From Salticus scenicus (Eukaryota; Arthropoda; Arachnida; Araneae; Salticidae): a DNA stretch of 64,000 nucleotides. Shown here piece by piece: positions 1 to 11,364 of this stretch (position 1 is its first letter; each line of letters opens with the position of its first letter). A program made the position numbers and the translations under genes. Under the pieces are notes generated by a model, which saw nothing but the letters and a program-made list of their open reading frames with translations, had not been told where the DNA came from and searched no databases. Location of the stretch: the NCBI GenBank assembly GCA_963930645.1, contig OZ005653.1, positions 213,610,684-213,674,683 of the forward strand. The letters are read 5' to 3'.

Positions 1-1230
1 AAGTGAAATTCGCGAACTTTGGAGATTAAATGGAACTGGTGCTTCAATTAATAATATTTCAAAAGCTATTAAACGCTCTAGATGTGCAATTAGAAATGTT
101 TTGAAAACAGGAATCAATGGATCGGTGATTAGAAGATCTGGACGTACTCCTCGAGAGACAGACGCCATGTGCTTTCGCTCGCTACACAGAATAAGATGAC
201 CACTACAGGCATTAAAAATGCTTTGAAACTGAATTGTTCAAGGAGAACCATTCGCAGGGTGTTGCAAAATGCTTCCTATGTGAAATATAAAAAATTGAAG
301 AAAAAACCACCGCTTCTAAGCCGGAGCGTCTAAACTTCGCAAATCAAACTATGACCGGGACCTCCAAATGGCACTCTGTGTTATTTTCTGATGAAAAAAA
401 GTTCAACCTGGATGGTCGTGACGGGTTTCAATATTATTGGCATGATTTACGGAAGTCTCCTCATGTACTAATGAGCCGCCAAATGGGTGGAGGCTCAGTA
501 ATGATTTGGGCATGTTTTTCGGCTCAAGGGAAAACAGATATTGTTTTTGTGCATTCAAGAATGAATTTCGAAAAGTATAAGAATCTTCCTAAAGATCAAC
601 TAGCCATATACAGTGAACTTCTTTGTGGCGAAAACTACACTTTCCAGCCCGATAACGCGTCGATTCATGCATCACACGAAACAAAAATGTGGCTTTCAGA
701 GCAAAGTATCAATGTTCTCCCGTTGCCTTCTCGCTCCCCAGACTTAAATCCTATCGAAAACTTGTGGGGGATCTTAGCTCGTGCGGTTTACCGAAATGGG
801 AGGCAGTTTATATGTGTCGAAGACCTAAAGAATGCTATAAAATGTGCTTGGGAAGAACTGTCTTGCGATATTTTGTTAGAATTGATAGATTTGATGCCGA
901 ATTGTATCTTTTATGTTATAAAAAACAATGGCGGCTCCACCAAATATTGAATAACCATGTTAGAGGATTTTCTTTTAGACCATTAGTGTCTGCTAATTAT
1001 GTTGACCACTGTATTTGGAAAAAACGGTTGGTGTCTTATAATTTTGTCCATTATGTTTTTAGGTTTTTTCATTAAATTGTATGAAAATATCATTATTATA
1101 AAATAATTATGTATGATAACAAAATAAATTTATGTTTTTGACGTATTTGATAAAACGTTCTTAAGTTCTGAATCTTTTCTTTCACTATTTGTCAAATTTG
1201 ATAGGTGTCTTATAATTATGTCCACCACTG
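1..1230 (+). mobile_element. Tc3-like Tc1/mariner element, 5' end outside window
   Basis: Right part of a DNA transposon of the Tc1/mariner superfamily. The right terminus reads ...GTCCACCACTG at 1220-1230 followed by a TA dinucleotide, the standard target site of the group. A second copy of the terminal motif (GGTGTCTTATAATTTTGTCC) lies inside at 1030-1049, the same orientation as the terminal one at 1204-1223. Tc3-type elements carry such an internal second transposase-binding site; assigning that role here is inference. The left end and left inverted repeat lie before the window. The coding region is broken (separate entry). Confidence 0.8.
2..950 (+). pseudogene. Tc3-like transposase, DD34E, frameshifted
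   Basis: Cut-and-paste transposase in three successive reading frames. Frame of base 2 (to the TGA at 197-199) encodes a helix-turn-helix N-terminus (SEIRELWRLNGTGAS) ending in a GRTPR linker. A second frame from about 165 to 333 encodes a second helix-turn-helix (NCSRRTIRRVLQNA) and stops at TAA 331-333. The third frame, to 950, carries the catalytic domain: D in LFSDEKKFN, D in QPDNASIH and E in SPDLNPIENLW. I count 34 residues between the second D and the E, that is DD34E. All three catalytic residues survive, but two frameshifts (near 165 and 310) break the DNA-binding part. The N-terminus begins outside the window. Remnant of an inactive copy; no host role is suggested. Confidence 0.85.
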
Positions 1231-1735
1231 TATTCGATTATTTAGTTAATTTAAGGTAGTAAGTCTATCTATAATTATAATGTACAGTTAGATTATAATT
1301 TTATACATTCGGAAATATTTGAAAAAAAAAAAGTTTCTATTTTAATTAGATAAAATCTCTTCCAGCTTCAATTTTTAATTAGCTCCGACCTACTTCTTAA
1401 AGAAACGAAGGCTAAAATGTACTCGATTCTCTATAAGAGTTTTAAGTGATGAATGTTTTCTTGCCATAATTCGAAATAGTATAAAATATATCATGAAAAT
1501 GTGTAATCCTGTAATGTTAAAAATTTATGAATGCAAAATTAGAAACTACCATTTATAAATAAGTTTGAATTTGAATTGAAAATATTTGTATGCCAAAATA
1601 TTTTAAAATAATTTAAGTATTTTAAAATATGTTTTTAAATAAAAAAGATAAATACACTTTAAAGACAAAAAGAATATCGGTCAACTATATATATAGAGAC
1701 ACGGCATCATTTCATTATTCACACACAAAAAAAAA

Positions 1736-1739
<4 letters not shown>

Positions 1740-1785
<46 letters not shown>
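1740..1785. repeat. (TA)n microsatellite
   Basis: Uninterrupted alternating TA. Similar tracts occur throughout the window, several of them directly next to Tc1/mariner-type insertions. Confidence 0.95.
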
Positions 1786-1789
<4 letters not shown>

Positions 1790-2064
1790 TTCTTGAATTA
1801 AAAAATTGGGTACTTTCTCATTCTCAAACAAACAAACAAACAAAAAATGATGTAATTATAATTGAACTAAAAATAAACTAATGTGAATAGGTTACTAATG
1901 TGTAATGAGGGATAGAATGTTAATGTTTTGCCATCGTCCCATGCTATTGCCTTTGCAAGATTAAGATTTCTAGTTACTTTGTTTGGTGTGTGTGTGTTTC
2001 TTCGGTAAATTAATTGACTGACTATTCTTCGTTATTCTTTTCTTTTACTATCAAAAGTATTATA

Positions 2065-2069
<5 letters not shown>

Positions 2070-2122
<53 letters not shown>
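2070..2122. repeat. (TA)n microsatellite
   Basis: Uninterrupted alternating TA, more than 50 bp long. Confidence 0.95.
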
Positions 2123-2129
<7 letters not shown>

Positions 2130-3298
2130 CCTGGGATGAAATGAATCAGCGTTAAAGAAGAATCGATGATAGAGCAGTATTTATTCTAACCGTGTAAATC
2201 AAAGGTGTGGGTGGGCGATATTCTCCCATCACATACCGTCGGGTATCAGGACAGTCAGTATACGGTCTACAGATGTATCCACCAACGGAATGACGCGTAG
2301 ACTCCATCCTTCACCACCAGTAAAAAAAATATGAGTGACTCTTGGCAGAAAAGTTTAAAAGGAGAAAGCACCCGCTTACTTACAGAGATGAACCGAGAAA
2401 CTCAATGAACGCTTTTATAACGAAGCGCTTCAGCATATCTCCTTTAAGTGCTTGATAGGAAGAATTACTCGGTGATTCTAAACTGCCTTCCGGGATGATA
2501 AAATTTTGGCAGCGAGGTATTAAGAGTACCTATAAAAGAAGTCCTAGTTAAAGTCCTGACCATTTGGCATATTCCAGAATTAAAAGTTTATTGAAAACGC
2601 ACAGCCCTCTCTCCCTCAAAGAAAAAAAAAAAAATCCGATTATCCAAATTCTAATAGTCGTGGCACCAATAAGTACAGTGTTGTTTTCAAGTAAAGGTGC
2701 TGAGATCGATGGAGCTTCATCGAATAAAATGCAACTTTAAAATGAAAGACAGGGCAGTCAGAATCCAACTTGTTTTATTTAAAAATTATCATAACTGGTA
2801 AATAATATCAAGCAAGTGCAATGAAATAATTTTTATTATAAAGTTATTGTTAAAACGTAGAGATGCACATTACGCATATGAAGAGCCGTGTGAGAAGGGT
2901 CTCATGATAAATTTTTATAGTGTTATCAGAAGCGAGTCCCGAGATAGAATAAATACTGGAAGCGAGCAAAAATAATTTCTAAAAAAATTCCAAAAATGAT
3001 AGAAATAGAAATATTAATCGCAAGAGCGCCATCCATATTTTTATTTTCATTGTCTCCGTGTTATTTCTATAGGGAAATTCGAAATTAAAATGACAGTTGA
3101 AATATTAAAACCCTTAATCTAGCATAAATTTGTTCACCGACAAAATCCGTTAGCAGGTGGAAGGCAAAAAGTAATTATATTCGTCACAGCGACACTAAGT
3201 CAGGAAATAATAGATTAAGTGTAAATCTAAACCGCAATTGACTTCCATATAAGGTCTATAATAAAAAATAATAGCTTTTTAAAGTTAAACAGATAAAA

Positions 3299-4818
3299 AT
3301 AATCTGGTGTGTCACCCACACGACTTTCTCTTACCCTGAAATTTAATACTATAAATACAGGTTGAAGATTAAGAGGTAAGATAACAGAGACTGTGAAATA
3401 ATGTTAAACAATAAAAATTATTATGTTAACCTATGTTAACCTATGTTAAACCTATGTTAAACAATACATATTAGGCTTCGGAAGAGTTTTATATAATAAT
3501 TAGTTCTGTGTGAGGGGCTTACCGCCCCCTCATCCCCCGTTACATTAATGCACCTACATTTATATAGAATTTAATTCTGTTATTACAATTAAAAGTTTAC
3601 TTAAAATTATACAGACAATTTTCACACGGAACATTCATTGAAACTTATCAATCTTGGTCAAACTTTTCCAGCAACTAACTTACATTAACTTCAAAATACA
3701 ACATTTGGATCTCCTAAAATTATTCGTTTTTAAGTCACTCTAAGAGACACAGACAAAGATCAAACGTTAAAAACTTGACTACGGCAATCCGGAAGCCTCA
3801 ATACGTGTAAATATACAAAAAACAAGCGATGAAAATATAGCTTAAAACATACATTGTTTAACATATCGCTATGAGGAATTTATTTGAATACCCGAAAAGC
3901 TTTCTTGAAATGGTAAAATATCATTAGTAAAGCACATTCACTAACAATAAATAACTAGTGTTTTGTGGCCACTACACGATTTCTTCTATATTTTCCTATA
4001 CAAATTCGCACAGTAAAAATAATTTATTAAAATTATTATTAAAAATATATATATATATATATCTCCATGATAATGCAGACGATGTCCATATTAGAGAAGT
4101 AGTATAACTCTAAATATCTAAAAAAAAAATCCAATTTATTCTCAATATTGCATTTTTTTATTTTTTTATTTACTTTTTTTTTTTTTTTTTTTTTTTTGTT
4201 AAAAATGAAAAAAAAAAATCGATAAATTTATTTGAAATTATTGCAGATCGATGGTTCAACAATTCGTGTTAAAGGTATTGGCGAGCTCTTTTGAAAGATA
4301 TCCATCATGAAAATTTACTCCCCTCGAGGGGGGATTTTCCCCCCATGGGGGGGGGGGAGGTGGCGAGGCTTCACACACACAAAAAAAAAAAATTCCAGTT
4401 GACTATCTCTATTACAAAATTATATATTCGTTTCATTTTGTTTAGTGCAGTCTATAGATGTTAAACTCTACTTACCTGCAATTTCCCCCATAGACGTAAT
4501 GTATTTGATTACTTTTGAGTGTCCCTGAACACGAACCATTTGCTTCATCTCAAGCTTAGTGCAACATACCTATATGATACACATTTAGCATACCGAGTTT
4601 GGAATTTCTGCTGCTATTTGTTCTTGAGATATGCTGATAACACACACACCGACAGACACACAAACAAACATACAGACTGACAGACACACAGACCATTCAC
4701 TAAAAACATGATTTTCGTATTCAGGGAACCTCAGAACATGTAAATATAACAAAAACTCTCGTTTGAAAATTTGACCCTAAAACAATACTTTCTCTACCCT
4801 ATGGGCAAGAGAAAGTAA
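3299..4818 (+). mobile_element. Family B non-coding element, copy 1 (DINE/Helentron-like)
   Basis: Starts with TCTGGTGTGTCACCCACACG followed by the motif ACTTTCTCTTACCC (3323-3336). It ends in a hairpin at 4787-4816: ACTTTCTCTACCC, short loop, GGGCAAGAGAAAGT. The same ends and much of the interior occur at 11365-12452. The interior has a G/C-rich hairpin near 3512-3531, an 11-bp tandem ACCTATGTTAA near 3426-3465, a CCCCTCGAGGGG palindrome near 4320, and a (CA)n/(CAGA)n region before the 3' end. A short 5' subterminal motif, a 3' stem-loop and an internal GTCT/GTGT-type microsatellite are hallmarks of DINE-1/Helentron-derived elements; this assignment is inference. About 430 bp (near 3583-4012) are absent from copy 2 and end in a decayed family A 5' end. 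Confidence 0.6.
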
Positions 4819-5056
4819 TAAATTACAATGTAAATCGTTTTAATAAGAGAAATAGCTACAAATTGTTGTCTTTTTCTAGATAGCTGAATCCATAGGATTT
4901 AAAATTAAATGAATAGATGTTTATCACAAACTGCTCCGATATCTTATTGTTATATTTTCATTAAAGGATTTTTAATTCCCCATCATACTATAGGTATTGG
5001 GAACTTAGGTAATCGTGAAAATTTTCGATCTCGTTCTTTTTTTTTTTTTTTTTTTT
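4819..5056. other. AT-rich spacer with poly-T
   Basis: No gene. A poly-T run of about 20 bases sits at 5037-5056, next to the following repeat block. Confidence 0.6.
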
Positions 5057-5890
5057 AACACGTTTTCAGGTGTGAGGAATCCGAAAATGACAAAATTTTT
5101 ATGGTGTAGGGTATCTATTAGTTTGTTAGTCCGTTAATCCGTCAGTCCGTTAGTGAGTTTGTTAGTCTGTGTACACGATAACTCAAGAACAAACAGTCGC
5201 AGATTAGTCAGATAAATTCTAAAATAGTACATTAGACACTGGCAAGAACCTTATTTGTTTGCAACATTCGAATTTAAAAACTTCATCAGTTATTATAAAT
5301 TTACGATTTTCTTAACATGGGAGAATAGGGCAAAATTTCACTTAAACGTCCATTAAGTAGACAATTTTTACTGTAAATATATCAGGAAGGTTTTAAAATA
5401 TCAGTTTTGAATTTGGAATGAAATCATTAACTATAAACATGCTACTTTGAAAGTTTCGCAAGTTATTGGAAATTTGTGAATTTCTCAACATGGCAGAATA
5501 GGGTAAAATTTGACATAAACGTCAATCTTGAGGGATGTTTTCATCGTAAAGATGTCAAACTACTTTTTAAATAATATTTAGGATACTGGAATGAATATTA
5601 TGGACTATGATTTTTCCAATTAAAAAATTCGTAAGTTATTTAGAATTTACGATTTACTTAACATTGCAGAATAGGGCAAAATTGAGCATAAACGTCCTTT
5701 TTGAGGATCATAAATATTTCAGACAACTTCAAAATAACATTTATGATACTTGTTTGAACATGATTGACTACAAATATTCTAATAGGAAAATTTCGTAAGT
5801 TATTCGTAATTTAAGATTTTATCAACATAGCGAAATTGAAAAAAAAAAAACATATAAATAGGAACTTTGAGGATCATTGCATTGGAGATA
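5057..5890. repeat. GTTAGTCCGT-type repeat plus ~173-bp tandem array
   Basis: Begins with a run of GTTAGTCCGT-like words (5128-5170) and the phrase GTGTACACGATAACTCAAGAAC split over 5168-5192. It continues into an imperfect tandem repeat whose anchor phrase (AGTTATT...AACATGGCAGAATAGGGCAAAA) recurs at 5288, 5461, 5634 and 5798. The spacings are 173, 173 and 164 bp. The small open frame at 5607-5798 lies inside the array and is not a credible gene. Confidence 0.8.
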
Positions 5891-5906
5891 GTAGCATGAA
5901 AATTAC

Positions 5907-6123
5907 ACAATGGAATTGATCCTGATAAAATAAATTAACAGATTACAATAAGATAAATATATCGAAGTGAACGATGGATAGCCTATTAGGCGGGGATTTC
6001 ATTCCATCACTGTGTCAAGCTTTGGTCAAATTCATTTCTCTTAACATGATTATAATATGCCTCGCACTAGAAATTTATGAGAACATAAATATGATGGGGA
6101 ACTGAGCAGAGCCCACATATGCC
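5907..6123 (+). repeat. Dispersed repeat, ~217 bp, copy 1
   Basis: Runs from ACAATGGAATTGATCCTGAT to GGGGAACTGAGCAGAGCCCA. A copy of close to 90 percent identity by eye lies in the opposite orientation at 48665-48882. Both copies contain GGATAGCCTATTAGGCGGGG. No coding capacity and no terminal repeats are visible; the family is unidentified. Confidence 0.75.
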
Positions 6124-6140
6124 TACGAAGCCCACATATG

Positions 6141-6172
6141 CCAGAAGATATATGCCCACATATATCTTCTGG
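6141..6172. other. Perfect 14-bp hairpin
   Basis: CCAGAAGATATATG (6141-6154) pairs exactly with CATATATCTTCTGG (6159-6172) around a CCCA loop. It lies just past the end of the dispersed repeat and next to a tandem of GAAGCCCACATATGCC. Confidence 0.85.
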
Positions 6173-7214
6173 ATTCATAGTTTAAAATGGAAGTTGAGTA
6201 TTTGCTAGTTTCGAGATTTCAATCTGCACTGATGAACAATTTTTTTCCTAAATATAACACGAAAATTTTGACAGGATTTCTACAAACCTGCATTTTTGTA
6301 CAGGACACTTCCACTAATATTCTCAAATCAAAAAAATACTTGTTAAATTTAGTGGCTTATTTATTTATTTATTTAATTTTTATAAAAATTGATATTGAAT
6401 GTTAGTGGGAAATTTCAAGGACATGCATGCAGAACCTGTTTAATTCAGCTATCTAAGATATAACATGTCATAAGCGGGAGAAAGTAAAGAATTTAGAATA
6501 CAATAACTACAAAGGATACTCTTTCAGATTGACTGCTGAATATTTTTGATTATATATATATGTATACTTGGTTAATTTGCAATCTAATATTTGTGACTAA
6601 CCTTTAAAATTAATGATTTACTTACTTAAAATAAAACTTCCATTTATTTCATGGTGTAAATATCGACAAACATGACTATTGATCATAATTTAAAGTATAT
6701 TAACAATGTAAAAGTGCAAGAGACTCTTTTTGATAATTTAGATTTAATACTAATAATAATAAATATATATAAAGTATGACATTTTGTCAAGTATGATTGA
6801 ATGCTACCTTTTGAAACGAGAAAAAAAAAAAAACTTTGAATGAAACTAAAACTTGTTTTTTATTTATGTAGAGAAATTTATTTTTCTATTTAATATTGTT
6901 TTTAAAATTATATATTTTCGCTAAGGATAATTAGTATTTAGTTGTTTTTATGCAAAATTTTAATTTTCTAATTACATTTTTACTTTGAATGTTTTCAAAT
7001 ATATTTTAATCTAAAAAATCACTTTTTTGCAGTCTAGATGTGATTTATCATCAGTTGATTAACGAGAATGAATAATATTTTTTGTTATAAACTATTTGTT
7101 TATTCAAATTATGTAAAAATTCATGTCAGTTACGGAATAAAAACATGACTCAGAACTCATATCTCAATTAATAGATTAAAATGTCCTTCTTTAAACCAAC
7201 TTTTCTATAAGTAG

Positions 7215-7249
<35 letters not shown>

Positions 7250-7945
7250 ACAAATACCGGTCTGAATTCCACGCTAGTGTTCCATCCACGCACTTATTAT
7301 CATTAAATTATTAACACATCATTATTCTCTTCAAATTATTAGTGTATCATTATTATCATTATCATAATTAAATTATAAATATATCATTATTGCCATTATT
7401 AAGACTAAGTTTATCATTTTAGACATTCTATATTTAAAATCGGAGGCTATATTTTATTCGGCCTCTGATTAAAGATTGAGCTTAGTAAAAAGTAGAGGAT
7501 ACAGATAATATACATTTGTTTTGCAACTGCTTATGTATATTTCCTTAATTTCTTACTATAAATTCTAAAGCAATAGAAAAGATATTTTACTATTTCTTTA
7601 TTAAATTTAGTTTTAAAAATTACGTAAATTGTGTGATATTAAGAGTTTGTTCCAAATAATGAAATTTGTATTCGGCATTTTTCGTATATTTGAATAATTT
7701 GCAAAACACAAAAACAAAAGAAGAAGAAAAAGAAGAAGAAAAAATATGGGGAGGGGGGGGAGATTCTATCAATGACAGGATTTAGTTTTGTACGTAGGAC
7801 TATTAACTTCAATCTATAACATTTTTATTTTATTTTATTTTTATTTTTATCTCATTTTTTCACCGTACAACGGGGCCATGCACTTCTTAAAATGACTGAA
7901 ACGAATTAAAAGAAAGTGTTGTCACCTAAATTTCATACTTTAGTC

Positions 7946-7986
<41 letters not shown>

Positions 7987-9827
7987 AATTGTCGTGTTGA
8001 AAAACTGTTTGCACCCCTGGATTTAGAAACATCGCCCTTTCCATTTGGTACTGAATTTGTAACGATAGACTGATATTTGTAATTTATTTTGGTGTCACAC
8101 AAAACTGGTCTATAAAACCTGGCGACGACATTTTTATCCAGATTGAAACTAATAGTTTTCCTTGTCCTAAGAATAATAATAAGAAGAAGAAGAAATAAGA
8201 AAAAATACAAAATAAAGATAAAAATGAACAAATTAATAATAGTGACAAATAAAATAATTAAAGAAATACAGAAAGAAATAAGAAAGAAACATATTAAAAT
8301 GCGCAAAATTTTGTAATATATATATATATATATATTCATTTTAATATCAAGTATTGTTTATGCCGCTATTGAACGTAAAATCCATATTGTACCTAATGCG
8401 AAAAAAATACATTTTTATATAGTATTTTTCCGCTTTTGTCTTAAAATAACTATGTCTTAACAGAAATCTATTAAAATGCTAATTTAGTGTCATGAAGCCA
8501 GATATGCTTGGAAACTTTCAGATGAATGCAAAAAATGTTCTTCTTCTTTTAGGAAGAAATTTTGTTTGGGGTTCATGTAATGTAGGTGATTTTAAGTATA
8601 ATGTTTATTATATTTATTTTTTCTTTAAAAACTAATTTAATATTTGACAATTATTTATTAACAAATAATTTAGAATTGTATTTAAAATTGCATTTAAATT
8701 ACATTTAAAATACATGAAAATTATATGTTTTTAGATGTTAGTTTCGTTAAAATAATTAAAATAATTTCATACCTGATAATATAAAAATATTTAAAGTGAT
8801 TCTAAAGTAAAATATTGTGATTTTCATTACTGATGAAAACAATATGTGTTTAAAACGAAATATTATCAAGTTCAAAGTAACTTTCCTATAATAAAAAAAG
8901 TAAATAAAAGCGAATAAATAAAATAAAAGAAAACGAAAGAAATAAAGAAATAAAAATTATGTATAATTGACTTTTTAGCCACTACACAATATAATAACGT
9001 AAAATTCTTAGTAGACATATACATCCAGGTCCTCGTTATATATATATTGATAATACACACAAATACTATTAAATTTAGTATGCGAAAAGTTCATAGGATG
9101 TGCTCCAAAAATGTGAAATATACAAATTTAAAAATGTTCTGTAGAAGCCTAGTTGCGAATTTTACGCTTTTAGACTACCGTAAAATCTAAGCAGAAAAGT
9201 TTATTTTATTTAATCAGGGGAAACTCTTATAGAAGTATATAAAAATTCCCATGTATATCTATTAACATGTAACAAAGAAAAGAACTAATCCGGTATTCAG
9301 AAATAACTTATTAATTTACTTTTAGATCACTGTAGATCACTTACGTGTAGATCACTTCAGCTTTTAAATTTGCTATTTTTCCGTTAAGTGTCACTTGGTG
9401 GCCATTGTCTGATTTAACATTTTTATCATTATTTAAAATATTGTATGCATGTCATTTAACATCCATTTAACATCCATGTCATTTAACATTGAGAAGTGCA
9501 CATTTAGCCGTTTTATTTATTTATTTATTTATTTTTAGCAGGATTTTATGAATTTTCTATTATTTGGAATGTATATATGTTACCTCGAAGAAACAAACAG
9601 AATTTAGTAGTTTTTTTTTCCGACTTAACTGAATTTCCAGAATAATATTGTGAGTTTAGAATTATTTTAAGAATTTTGGTTGATAAATATTTTTATTAAT
9701 TTTCAGTAAAAATGCATTTTAGCGCTTTAAACAAACTAAAATATTTATACGACATAACATTTAACGCCATACGCTAACAGTAGGCAAAAAAGAAGTTTGG
9801 CAGAATATTTGACTGTAGAGCTCTACA
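6173..9827. other. AT-rich non-coding stretch
   Basis: No gene supported. Contains long poly-T (7221-7248) and poly-A (7950-7983) tracts, short (TA)n (8317-8336), (AAG)n-like runs near 7718-7742 and 8183-8196, and short tandem words (GTAGATCAC near 9325-9360, CATTTAACATC near 9450-9490). Open frames here are low-complexity, for example runs of Phe and Ile. Confidence 0.5.
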
Positions 9828-9849
9828 TTTATTTCAAAGAACTTAAGAA

Positions 9850-10080
9850 AGCTTTATGATATAAATGCACACACATATACAGATATACAATACAAAAAGT
9901 AAAAGTTAACTGTGTAGCTACACTACCTACCAGTAAATATTTGTATACTTTCGAATTTAGACATTTTGTGAAATATCCAGAAAAGTTTTTTTCGGAATCA
10001 TCTTGAAATTCTGGTAGCGTAAAGAGCACGTTATACCTCATATATTTTTGTAAAAGTTGTGTCCTGAAAAAGAAAAGTGG
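9850..10080 (-). repeat. Dispersed repeat, copy on minus strand
   Basis: On the minus strand this reads TTTTTCAGGACACAAC... ATGAGGTATAACGTG... GGTAGGTAGTGTA. It matches 11090-11226 on the plus strand over about 140 bp. The copies face away from each other. The plus copy is preceded at 11031 by ACAGGGTGATCCAAAAC, which looks like a Tc1-type terminus, so this could be the end region of a TA-target element. Confidence 0.6.
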
Positions 10081-10088
10081 GCCAGTGC

Positions 10089-10405
10089 AAATGCATTAAG
10101 CAAATTATATAAAAGCCCCAAACAAATATCGTGTAAATTGTTAGAGTTATGAGAGATATAATGAACAACAGAGTTTCAGTTCTTCTAAAAAAATGGAAGA
10201 TGATAGGGGGTTTTATCAATATTTATTTATATTCAGTGATCATTGCCATTGGGCATTGATTGAATCAAAATAAATATGTGAGTAAAACCTCTTGTTTAGT
10301 TTTTATTTTGAGAGAACTGAAATTCTGTTCATTCTATCTCTCATAACTCTTTAAATTTACACGATATTTGTTTGGGGTTTTTATATAAAGAGCTCAATAC
10401 ATTTG
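10089..10405. repeat. Inverted repeat with ~95-bp arms
   Basis: Left arm 10089-10180 and right arm about 10312-10405 are near-complementary. Each contains CCCCAAACAAATATCGTGTAA followed by AGAGTTATGAGAGATA when read outward on the appropriate strand. The spacer is roughly 130 bp. This is the architecture of a foldback or MITE; no target duplication was identified. Confidence 0.7.
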
Positions 10406-11030
10406 GGTATTAAATTGTGCAAATTATTTTTTTTTAAAGCTACCACATGCGTAGATAAAATCTATTTAGTATAAAAATGCTTTTATTTCGTAATAAATTA
10501 AAATTTTTGGCATTCTGATTGCACCCATACAGCACATATTGGTTCAGTTATGTTGCAAAAAGCTTACAATCTTACAAAAACGTAACACATTTAAGTGTGC
10601 TCTCCGATACCTTTCTGAAACATTCGTTAGATTTTCTATCTGTTAAGTGATTGTAACGTTTCTGTTACGTATCTGATTTTTTGTTACGATCGCGGATATT
10701 TCTATGTTTTTGAAACTAATCGGAAAGTAATCTGAACGATTTTAAACGTTTTTGAAATATTTATAATATTTCAATGTTATATGATTGTTACGTTTCTGGA
10801 AGATTTTGTGCTGTTAGGGCTGTATGCGAAAACTAATGAAGTGTGCCAAATGTTCTAAAAATGTCTTTGCTCTGGGTCTAATACCCTACGTGTTATAATT
10901 AAAAAAGTGATTTTTTTTTCAGTGTTTTAAAAAAGCCGTCTTAAAAAATTTATACAGATAATTGGAAAATTAATTTTAATCATATGCAACATGCAAAATA
11001 TATTTCAAGTGTTAGGTTTTACAGGGTGAT

Positions 11031-11235
11031 CCAAAACATTTTGATATTTCTTTAATTTTTTACTGGTCCCCTTTCCCTTTTCAGGACACAACTGTTTCTG
11101 AAATATATGAGGTATAACGTGTTCTTTATGCTACCAAAGTTTCAAGATGATTACAAAAGAACTTTTCTAGATGTTTCACCAAATGTTTAAATTCGAAAGT
11201 GTCTAAATATTATTGGTAGGTAGTGTATAAACATA
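11031..11235 (+). repeat. Dispersed repeat, plus copy, with TIR-like start
   Basis: Starts ACAGGGTGATCCAAAAC and continues into sequence matching the minus-strand copy at 9850-10080. Start similarity to CAGGGTGATTCC at 20084 suggests a shared kind of TA-target terminus (inference). Confidence 0.55.
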
Positions 11236-11364
11236 ACACGATTTCACGCTGGTGTTTCTTAATACATAACAATATGAGATGACAAAATGAATAATTGAAA
11301 AAAAAAAAAGTCTGTTTATATTATTTTCAGTAGAGAATATGTTCAAAATTTTATATTAAATAAT

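Larger units (their letters stand above)
1231..3298. other. AT-rich non-coding stretch
   Basis: No gene seen. Contains (TA)n tracts near 1740-1785 and 2070-2122. The stretch 2124-2620 is less AT-rich and non-repetitive. It holds TATAAAAG-like boxes on both strands (2412-2420 minus, 2531-2538 plus) but no convincing open frame; it could be a promoter or an old solo LTR, neither of which I can support. Confidence 0.5.

Noticed and set aside
2412..2538. TATAAAAG boxes on both strands with a CTGTAAGTAAG donor-like site
   Set aside because: No open frame or repeat context that supports a promoter or an LTR.
7947..8339. 130-codon minus-strand frame, Phe- and Ile-rich
   Set aside because: Starts in a poly-A tract and a (TA)n tract; the middle has no domain and the hydrophobicity is a composition effect.
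10526..10826. CATACAGC...GCTGTATG as terminal inverted repeats of a 300-bp element
   Set aside because: Only eight bases match and no target duplication is visible; probably chance.
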